From DASWKG01 sp036396755 (GTDB lineage Bacteria > Actinomycetota > UBA4738 > CALAEC01): a stretch of DNA of 10,569 nt. The notes beneath the pieces were generated by a model. That model worked only from the letters and a program-made list of their open reading frames with translations, did not search any database and was not told the origin of the DNA. Shown in pieces: positions 1 through 4,612 of this stretch. The DNA lies in NCBI GenBank assembly GCA_036396755.1, contig DASWKG010000104.1, positions 1 to 10,569 on the forward strand, in the 5' to 3' direction. The position numbers and the translations under genes are program-made. Each line of letters opens with the position of its first letter. The first letter of the stretch is position 1.

Positions 1-918
1 CCGCGCGACTTCGACGCCGAGCGGCAGGTGATCCTCGAGGAGATCAACATGAACGAGGACGCGCCCGACCAGCTGATCCACGACCTGTTCTCCGAGACGC
101 TGTGGGGCGGCCACCCGCTCGGGCGGTCGGTGCTCGGCTCCACCGAGACCGTCACCAACGTCAACCGCGACCAGGTGCGCCGCTTCTGGAAGCGCCACTA
201 CGCGCCGAACTCGTTCGTCGTGGTGGCCGCCGGCAACGTCGCGCACGAGCGGCTGTGCGAGCTCGTGGAGTCGCTGATCGAGACCGGCCCGCGGATCGAG
301 GGCCGTCGCTCGGCGGTCCGCGAGCCGCAGGAGCCGCCCGAGCCGTCCGGGCGCGTCGTCGTGAAGCGGCGCCCCACCGAGCAGGCCCACATCTGCCTCG
401 GGACCGCCGGTCTCCGCCGGGGCGACGACCGGCGGTTCGCCTTCGCCGTGCTGAACAACGCGATCGGCGAGGGGATGTCGTCGCGCCTGTTCCAGGAGGT
501 GCGTGAGAAGCGCGGGCTCGCGTACTCCGTCTACTCCTACCACTCGATGTACGCGGAGACGGGGCTGTTCTCGGTCTACGCGGGCACGACGCCGGCGAGG
601 GCGAGCGAGGTGCTCACGGTGGTCCGCGGCGAGCTCGACGACGTCGCCGAGAAGGGGATCACCTCCGCCGAGCTGGAGCGGGCGAAGGGCCACCTCAAGG
701 GCTCGCTCGTGCTCTCCCAGGAGGACACCAGCTCGCGGATGAACCGCATCGGGAAGTCCGAGATCGCCCACGGCGAGATCCTCACCGTCGACCAGGTGAT
801 CGAGCGGGTCGACGCGGTGACGGTCGACGACGCGCAGGCGGTGGCCGCCGACGTCCTCGCGCGGCCTCGCTCGCTCGCGGTCATCGGCCCCTTCGACGAG
901 GACGCGTTCGCGGGATGA
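1..918 (+). CDS. M16 family zinc peptidase (processing-peptidase type), C-terminal part
   Basis: This gene is cut by the left edge; 305 residues are visible and frame 1 is open from base 1. Seen: the segment ExxVILEEI (visible residues 7-15), which in M16 enzymes carries the third zinc-ligand glutamate, followed by MNEDAPDQLIHD and an HPLG motif. Near residues 168-175 is REKRGLAY, the conserved Arg/Tyr substrate-binding motif of the second M16 domain. The HxxEH zinc site must lie upstream of the window, so catalytic competence cannot be checked. The family makes two-domain metallopeptidases that cut peptides inside a closed chamber; in Mycobacterium the homologue PepR lies next to polynucleotide phosphorylase. 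The stop TGA overlaps the dapB start (ATGA), so the two are probably co-transcribed and translationally coupled. The family call is firm; the substrate is unknown. Confidence 0.93.
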   Translation, partial: PRDFDAERQVILEEINMNEDAPDQLIHDLFSETLWGGHPLGRSVLGSTETVTNVNRDQVRRFWKRHYAPNSFVVVAAGNVAHERLCELVESLIETGPRIEGRRSAVREPQEPPEPSGRVVVKRRPTEQAHICLGTAGLRRGDDRRFAFAVLNNAIGEGMSSRLFQEVREKRGLAYSVYSYHSMYAETGLFSVYAGTTPARASEVLTVVRGELDDVAEKGITSAELERAKGHLKGSLVLSQEDTSSRMNRIGKSEIAHGEILTVDQVIERVDAVTVDDAQAVAADVLARPRSLAVIGPFDEDAFAG

Positions 919-1673
919 CCCGGGTCGCGGTGCTCGGCGCCTTCGGCAAGATGGGACGCGCCGTCGTCGAGGCCGTGCGCGATGCGGACGGCCTCGAGCT
1001 CGTCGCCGCGGTCGACCCGTCACACGCCGGAGAGCGGCTCGAGGGCCTCGAGGTGGTGGGATCGCTCGAGGCCGTCGCCGGAGCCGAGGTGGCCGTCGAC
1101 TTCACCCGGCCCGACGCGGTGCTCGCGAATCTCGAGGTCTGCCTGGCGCGGGGGATCCACGCGGTGGTCGGGACGACCGGCATCTCGCCGGACGACCACG
1201 AGCGCATCGCGGCGTGGTGTGCGGCGGGGGGCGCCAACGCGATCGTCGCGCCCAACTTCTCGGTCGGGGCCGTGCTCTCGCAGCGGCTGGCCGAGCTGGC
1301 CGCGCCGCACTTCCCGGCCGTCGAGGTGATCGAGCTGCACCACGACCAGAAGGTCGATGCGCCCTCGGGCACGGCCGCGGCGACCGCCCGCCGGATCGCG
1401 GCCGCCCGCAAGGAGTCGTGGGCGGGACCGGACGCGGAGAGCGTGCCGGGCGTCCGGGGCGGGGCGGTCGACGGCGTCCGCGTGCACAGCGTGCGCCTGC
1501 CGGGCCTCGTGGCGCACCAGGAGATCCTCTTCGGCGGCCTCGGCCAGACGCTCTCGATCCGCCACGACACCACCGACCGCACGTCCTTCATGCCGGGCGT
1601 GCTGCTCGCGATCGCGCAGGTGGCGAGCCGCCCGGGCCTCACGGTCGGCCTCGAGCCGCTGCTCGGCCTTTAG
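915..1673 (+). CDS. dapB: 4-hydroxy-tetrahydrodipicolinate reductase
   Basis: DapB uses NAD(P)H to reduce the product of DapA in the lysine/diaminopimelate pathway, in the cytoplasm. Seen in the 252-residue product: the Rossmann loop GAFGKMG (residues 8-14), VDFT (61-64), GTTG (86-89), APNFSVGAVL (112-121), and the active-site segment ELHHDQKVDAPSGTA (140-154), in which H142/H143 and K146 match the catalytic His-His and Lys of E. coli DapB. The C-terminal dimer/closure segment is complete and the length is normal. The start is the ATG inside the ATGA overlap with the M16 peptidase; no strong independent ribosome binding site is visible, which fits translational coupling. The TAG stop overlaps the tail of the convergent UspA-like gene by four bases. 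dapA lies about 2 kb away on the same strand, separated by a minus-strand unit. Confidence 0.97.
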   Translation: MTRVAVLGAFGKMGRAVVEAVRDADGLELVAAVDPSHAGERLEGLEVVGSLEAVAGAEVAVDFTRPDAVLANLEVCLARGIHAVVGTTGISPDDHERIAAWCAAGGANAIVAPNFSVGAVLSQRLAELAAPHFPAVEVIELHHDQKVDAPSGTAAATARRIAAARKESWAGPDAESVPGVRGGAVDGVRVHSVRLPGLVAHQEILFGGLGQTLSIRHDTTDRTSFMPGVLLAIAQVASRPGLTVGLEPLLGL

Positions 1674-2086
1674 CCTTCCTCGGCCTGCGCCTCGAGGTGC
1701 ACGACGGGGATGTCGACGGCCTTGTCGACGCGGTGCGGCAGGTCCAGCTTCAGCCACCGCGAGGCGCCGGCGGGGAGCGTCGAGAGCAGGATCTCGTCGA
1801 AGCTTCCGGCGAGCAAGGCGTCGCGGATCGCGAGCATCGGGTCGGCGTCCCCGACCTCGCCCGTCACCGCCGCGCCCGTCTCCGCGAGCCGCGCCATGCC
1901 CTTGTCGAGCCGCTCGCGCGAGACCGCCTCGGCCTCGCCCTCGGTGTAGGTCGCGTGGTCGGGCGGCGGCGTGGCGGGAACCACCACGTGGAACTCGCTC
2001 GGGCCGGCGGCGGCCCGCTCACGGACCGCCTCGGCCAGGTGATCGCCGCCGAGCGTCTGGTTGGCCACCACGAGATACCTCTTCAT
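1670..2086 (-). CDS. UspA-like (universal stress protein superfamily) protein
   Basis: A 138-residue protein starting MKRYLVVANQTLGG. Seen: an alpha/beta pattern with an N-terminal hydrophobic strand (RYLVVANQ), a second strand (EFHVVVPATPP), a late strand FDEILLSTLP, then RWLKLDLPHRV and a final strand IPVVHLEA. This order matches the universal stress protein fold. The classical ATP-binding motif G-2X-G-9X-G(S/T) is not present; its place is taken by LPAGASRWLKLDLPHRV, so nucleotide binding is uncertain. The start ATG has an upstream GAGGAGG about ten bases away. It is the last gene of the minus-strand unit, 68 bases after sixA, and may also have its own promoter in that gap. Its end overlaps dapB tail to tail. 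Function beyond the fold is not recognised. Confidence 0.72.
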   Translation of the reverse strand: MKRYLVVANQTLGGDHLAEAVRERAAAGPSEFHVVVPATPPPDHATYTEGEAEAVSRERLDKGMARLAETGAAVTGEVGDADPMLAIRDALLAGSFDEILLSTLPAGASRWLKLDLPHRVDKAVDIPVVHLEAQAEEG

Positions 2087-2154
2087 CCGGGCACCACCTC
2101 CTCGCTCTCGGAGCGATCGTACCCGTCCCGTGCGTGCCGCACGCGTCCCTTCGG
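2087..2154 (-). promoter_or_regulatory. Possible internal promoter for the UspA-like gene
   Basis: The gap between sixA and the UspA-like gene is the only true spacer inside the minus-strand unit. Read on the minus strand it has TACGAT (plus 2116-2121), a fair -10 hexamer, about 30 bases before the start codon. A GAGGAGG ribosome binding site follows. Just upstream is a short inverted repeat (GCGTG, 2132-2136; CACGC, 2140-2144; loop CCG). No convincing -35 hexamer is seen, so a separate promoter is only a suggestion. Confidence 0.3.
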
Positions 2155-2592
2155 CTAGGCGAGCCGGTACTCCTCGACCACCCGGTACCCGTCACCCTCC
2201 TGTGCGAGCAGGACGCCCTCGCACCGCCCGAGCGGCTCGACCGTCTGGCCGGTCAGGGCACGGACGCCGCTCTCGATGATGGGGGTGTGGCCCACCGCGA
2301 GAGCGCGGCCGTCCTCGGGGACGGCAGCGAGCATCTGGCGGAACGCATCGGCCACCTTGTCCGGGTCGCTCGAGGCGAGCCCCTCGGTGACGCCGTGGGT
2401 GGGGGGAAGCTTCTGCCCGAGACCGCGGAGGAACCACGCCGCGGTCTCCGCGGCGCGCTTGGCGGGCGAGGTGAAGACCGCGTGGTAGTTGCCGGTGAGC
2501 TGCCGGCCCACTCGCTCGGCCTTCCGCTTGCCCTCCTCCGTCAGCGCATCGCCGTCCGCGTCGGCGTGGCGGCGCACCTCGAGGAAGCGCAT
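2155..2592 (-). CDS. SixA-like histidine phosphatase
   Basis: A 145-residue member of the histidine phosphatase (phosphoglycerate-mutase-like) superfamily, of the short SixA type, which removes phosphate from phosphohistidine or other phospho-substrates through a phosphohistidine intermediate. Seen: RRHADA at the N terminus with catalytic H9 (the RHG motif in RHA form), LTEEGKRKAE (18-26), TSPAKRAAETA (41-51) with the conserved Arg, and the second catalytic histidine in GHTP (101-104). The length fits SixA, which lacks the insertions of larger relatives. The ATG directly follows the TAG of the EthD gene (TAGATG) and the nearest AGGAG is 15 bases upstream, so translation probably depends on reinitiation. 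The substrate cannot be read from sequence; the neighbours suggest metabolic housekeeping rather than a phosphorelay, as no histidine kinase or HPt protein is present. Confidence 0.85.
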   Translation of the reverse strand: MRFLEVRRHADADGDALTEEGKRKAERVGRQLTGNYHAVFTSPAKRAAETAAWFLRGLGQKLPPTHGVTEGLASSDPDKVADAFRQMLAAVPEDGRALAVGHTPIIESGVRALTGQTVEPLGRCEGVLLAQEGDGYRVVEEYRLA

Positions 2593-2907
2593 CTACTTGA
2601 CGACGTGCTCCTCGACGAACAGGAGGCCGAAGCCGTCGGTGAAGTTCGCGAGGTCGTCGGTGCTCTGCTTGGCGACCTCGCCGGCCATGTCGGCCTTGAA
2701 GCCGTCGCGGTCCTCCCACTCGAGGGTGGCGACGCCGTCGTACGGCCGCTCCTGGCCCTCGGGCACCCGGGTGACGAGGGCCACGGTGTAGCCCTGGAGG
2801 TGCTCGTAGCCGTCGCCGGCGATCGGGGCGTGCTTGGTGAGCCAGTAGTCTCGGAACTCCTCGTCGGAAAGCTCCGCCTTCTTCCGCAGCCAGATGTGCG
2901 CCTTCAT
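2593..2907 (-). CDS. EthD-domain dimeric alpha/beta-barrel protein
   Basis: A 104-residue protein with the EthD-type ferredoxin-like barrel. Seen: an opening strand MKAHIWLRKK, the helix ELSDEEFRDYW, and the characteristic W-x-x-x-HAPIA segment (22-30) with conserved H26, then the barrel strands GYTVALVTRV and GVATLEW and a closing FGLLFVEEHVV. EthD was named from ethyl tert-butyl ether degradation clusters, but the family is broad and its chemistry is mostly unknown; members form dimers that can bind small hydrophobic or heme-like ligands. The gene has a strong AGGAGG eight bases before ATG. It overlaps the end of the adenosyltransferase gene by ATGA and abuts sixA with no gap, so it sits in the middle of a tightly coupled unit. 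No ether-degradation genes are near, so no degradative role is proposed. Confidence 0.83.
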   Translation of the reverse strand: MKAHIWLRKKAELSDEEFRDYWLTKHAPIAGDGYEHLQGYTVALVTRVPEGQERPYDGVATLEWEDRDGFKADMAGEVAKQSTDDLANFTDGFGLLFVEEHVVK

Positions 2908-3458
2908 GCGTTCTCCCTCCTACTCGGGGTCTCTCCGCCGCCGGCCTGCCGGCGGGCCAGGACGAACAGCAGGTCCGACAGCCTGTTCAGGTAGTGCACC
3001 ACGTGCTCGCTCGCTTCGCGCCCCGCCTCTCGCAGGGCGATGGTCCTGCGCTCGGCCCGGCGGACGGTCGCCCGTGCGGCGTCGAGCGCCGCCGACACCG
3101 GGTCGGCGCCGGGGACGATGAACTCCTGGGGGAGGGGGTGGGCAGCGACGGTCGCGTCGATCCGCCGCTCGAGCGCCTCGACCATCTCGGGGGTGACGAG
3201 CGAGACCCCGGCCTTCAGCTTGGCCCGCTCGGCCGGGTTGGTCGCCAGGTCGGCCCCCACCACGAACAGGTCGCGTTGGATCTCGAGGAGGATCGCCCCG
3301 AGCTCGGCGTCGGTCGCCAGGGCGCGCGCCTGCCCGAGGTCGGCGACCGCCTCGTCGACCGTCCCGTAGGCCTCGGTCGCGAGGTCGGCCTTGGAGACCC
3401 GGCCACCGTAGAGGAGCCCCGTGGTGCCGTCGTCGCCGGTCTTCGTGTAGATCCGCAC
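2904..3458 (-). CDS. PduO-type ATP:cob(I)alamin adenosyltransferase
   Basis: This enzyme transfers the 5'-deoxyadenosyl group from ATP to cob(I)alamin to make coenzyme B12. Seen in the 184-residue product: the ATP-binding N terminus MRIYTKTGDDGTTGL with Gly-rich YGGR, YGTVDEAVADLG (31-42), FVVGADLAT (65-73), FIVPGADP (113-120), the Arg-rich helix TVRRAERR (131-138), and YLNRLSDLLFVLAR (156-169). All are landmarks of the trimeric PduO/MMAB family. The GTG at 3458 is preferred because homology starts at MRIYTKTGDDG; an upstream ATG at 3509 would add 17 proline-rich residues with no family match. A -10-like TATCCT lies six bases upstream, which suggests leaderless translation. It is first in the minus-strand unit and overlaps the EthD gene by ATGA. 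No B12-dependent enzyme or cobalamin riboswitch is visible in the window. Confidence 0.92.
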   Translation of the reverse strand: MRIYTKTGDDGTTGLLYGGRVSKADLATEAYGTVDEAVADLGQARALATDAELGAILLEIQRDLFVVGADLATNPAERAKLKAGVSLVTPEMVEALERRIDATVAAHPLPQEFIVPGADPVSAALDAARATVRRAERRTIALREAGREASEHVVHYLNRLSDLLFVLARRQAGGGETPSRRENA

Positions 3459-3498
3459 CGGGCTAGGATACCTGGGAGGAACCCCGGGCCGAGTGTCC
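3459..3498 (-). promoter_or_regulatory. Candidate leaderless promoter of the pduO unit
   Basis: On the minus strand TATCCT (plus 3465-3470) matches the TAnnnT -10 rule and is followed by exactly six bases (AGCCCG) and then the GTG start codon. Transcription would therefore begin at or next to the start codon. No good Shine-Dalgarno sequence exists in front of this GTG, which agrees. The -35 region is weak. Confidence 0.45.
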
Positions 3499-3563
3499 GG
3501 GCCGGGCACGACCGAGAGGGCGGACTGTCACTCCAGCCACTCTCGTCACACGGGCCACGAGTG

Positions 3564-3573
3564 CCACATGTGG
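3564..3573. promoter_or_regulatory. Perfect 10-bp palindrome CCACATGTGG
   Basis: CCACATGTGG reads the same on both strands and ends four bases before the proposed -35 of dapA, in the divergent pduO/dapA spacer. A second, imperfect inverted repeat (CACTCTCGT, 3538-3546; ACGAGTG, 3557-3563) lies directly upstream. The position suits an operator, but no regulator family is recognised from the sequence. Confidence 0.3.
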
Positions 3574-3576
3574 TTG

Positions 3577-3605
3577 TTGTTACTAGGGTAAAGAGTTGTT
3601 ACCAT
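3577..3605 (+). promoter_or_regulatory. Sigma70-like promoter for dapA-rnj-ftsK
   Basis: TTGTTA (3577-3582) and TACCAT (3600-3605) are spaced by 17 bases, each matching four of six consensus positions. The stretch is conspicuously A/T-rich in a GC-rich window. The predicted start is near 3612, giving a leader of about 116 nt. The octamer GTTGTTAC occurs twice here (3576-3583 and 3595-3602), 19 bases apart; the first copy overlaps the -35 and the second the -10, so it may be a regulator half-site or a coincidence of the promoter. Confidence 0.55.
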
Positions 3606-3610
3606 AGCCG

Positions 3611-3713
3611 GCAGCGGGGGAAGGGCCGGCCGGGCAATGCGGGACTCCCGACTGGTGCCCGGTCGGTCCCCGCGCAGTTCCCGCCGGCCGACCGGGGGCC
3701 CGTCGGGGCTCCC
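3611..3713 (+). promoter_or_regulatory. Structured dapA leader with alternative stems
   Basis: Three strong pairings can be drawn. Stem A: 3623-3636 with 3656-3669, 14 bp with two G-U pairs, topped by a CGGG-ACT-CCCG hairpin (3640-3650). Stem B: 3658-3668 with 3686-3696, 11 bp with one G-U pair, using the 3' arm of A. Stem C: 3694-3701 with 3706-3713, 8 bp with one G-U pair, loop GTCG, overlapping B by three bases and ending right at the ribosome binding site. A and C can coexist while B excludes both, as in an attenuator. The G-U pairs work only in the sense RNA. No known riboswitch core (lysine, T-box or other) was recognised, and no U-tract follows stem C. Confidence 0.5.
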
Positions 3714-3723
3714 AAGGAGGTAG
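3637..3723 (+). other. Candidate 28-codon upstream ORF in the dapA leader
   Basis: An ATG at 3637 opens a 28-codon frame ending at TAG 3721-3723, five bases before the dapA ATG at 3728 (four bases between). Its last codons AGG-AGG-TAG are the dapA Shine-Dalgarno itself, so ribosomes ending here would sit on that site. The product would be Arg-rich (8 Arg of 28) with no Lys. A purine-rich GGGAAGGG (3618-3625) lies 11 bases before the ATG. It may be chance: codon usage of such a short frame is not informative. Confidence 0.25.
3714..3721 (+). promoter_or_regulatory. Consensus ribosome binding site of dapA
   Basis: AAGGAGGT is fully complementary to the anti-Shine-Dalgarno core of 16S rRNA and lies six bases before the ATG at 3728. 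It fixes the dapA start and implies strong translation when exposed. Stem C of the leader ends immediately before it. Confidence 0.85.
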
Positions 3724-3727
3724 AACG

Positions 3728-4612
3728 ATGGCCGGTAGGTTCGGAGCGGTGGCCACGGCGATGGTCACCCCCTTCACTGAGGACGGCTCGGTCGATCTTC
3801 CGCGCGCCCAGGAGCTGGCGCGATGGCTCCTCGACCACGGGAGCGACGCGCTCGTCATCACCGGCTCCACCGGCGAGGGCGCGACCCTCTCCGACGTCGA
3901 GAAGATCGACCTGTACCGGGCCGCGGTCGAGGCCGCCGAGGGCCGCGGCACGATCATCGCCGGCACCGGCACCTACGACACGGCTCACTCGGTGCACCTG
4001 TCGACCGAGGCCGAGAAGGCCGGCGTCGACGCGCTGCTCATCGTCTCGCCGTACTACAACAAGCCGCCCCAGCGCGGCCTCGTGGCGCACTTCACGACCG
4101 TGGCGAACGCCGTCGGCCTGCCGGTGATGCTCTACAACATCCCCGGGCGCACCGGCGTCCGGATCGAGCACGACACCCTGCTCGGCCTCGCCGAGGTCGA
4201 GAACATCGTCGCGGTGAAGGACTCGACCGGCGACCTCGACGGCGCCTCGCGGCTCATCGCCGCGGCGCCGCCAGGTTTCGACGTCTACTGCGGCGACGAC
4301 TGGGCCACGTTCGCGTTCTGCTGCGCCGGCGCGGCCGGCGTCGTGTCGGTCGCGGCGCACCTCGCCGGGGAGCAGATCCACGACCTCGTCGAGATGGCGA
4401 TCGCCGGCGACGTCGGCGGGGCGCGCAAGGTCCACGAGCAGCTCCTGCCGCTCTGGGACGCGCTGTTCGTGACCAGCAACCCCATCCCCCTGAAGGCGGC
4501 GATGGGGCTCATCGGCCAGCCGGTGGGCGCCCCCCGGCTGCCGCTCGTCCCCGCGACCGACGAGGAGGTCGCCGTGGTGCGGAGGGCCATGGAGGATGCC
4601 GGCGTCCTCTGA
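3728..4612 (+). CDS. dapA: 4-hydroxy-tetrahydrodipicolinate synthase
   Basis: DapA condenses pyruvate with aspartate semialdehyde, the first committed step of lysine/diaminopimelate synthesis, in the cytoplasm. Seen in the 294-residue TIM-barrel protein: GSTGEG (46-51), SPYYNKP (107-113), YNIPGRTG (136-143) with catalytic Y136 and substrate-binding R141, and VAVKDSTGD (162-170) with Schiff-base K164. The usual GTTGE is GSTGE here: S47 stands where E. coli has the proton-relay T44, a conservative change that keeps the hydroxyl. The ATG has a perfect ribosome binding site. It is first in the dapA-rnj-ftsK unit and overlaps rnj by 17 bases; dapA next to RNase J is a familiar actinobacterial pairing. 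Expression may be controlled by the structured leader. DapA belongs to a family with aldolase and lyase relatives, but the pathway partner DapB in the same window supports this call. Confidence 0.96.
   Translation: MAGRFGAVATAMVTPFTEDGSVDLPRAQELARWLLDHGSDALVITGSTGEGATLSDVEKIDLYRAAVEAAEGRGTIIAGTGTYDTAHSVHLSTEAEKAGVDALLIVSPYYNKPPQRGLVAHFTTVANAVGLPVMLYNIPGRTGVRIEHDTLLGLAEVENIVAVKDSTGDLDGASRLIAAAPPGFDVYCGDDWATFAFCCAGAAGVVSVAAHLAGEQIHDLVEMAIAGDVGGARKVHEQLLPLWDALFVTSNPIPLKAAMGLIGQPVGAPRLPLVPATDEEVAVVRRAMEDAGVL

Noticed and set aside
2132..2144. Short hairpin GCGTG-CCG-CACGC as terminator after sixA
   Set aside because: Only five base pairs and no T-run on either strand; it more likely sits in a promoter region or is chance.
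3459..3509. Longer start (ATG 3509) for the adenosyltransferase
   Set aside because: The added residues are proline-rich without family similarity, while MRIYTKTGDDG is the conserved N terminus.
3618..3625. KOPS-like GGGAAGGG possibly read by FtsK
   Set aside because: Similar GGGNAGGG strings occur elsewhere in the window (for example near 3127 and 9740) and are expected often at this GC content; orientation bias cannot be tested in 10 kb.
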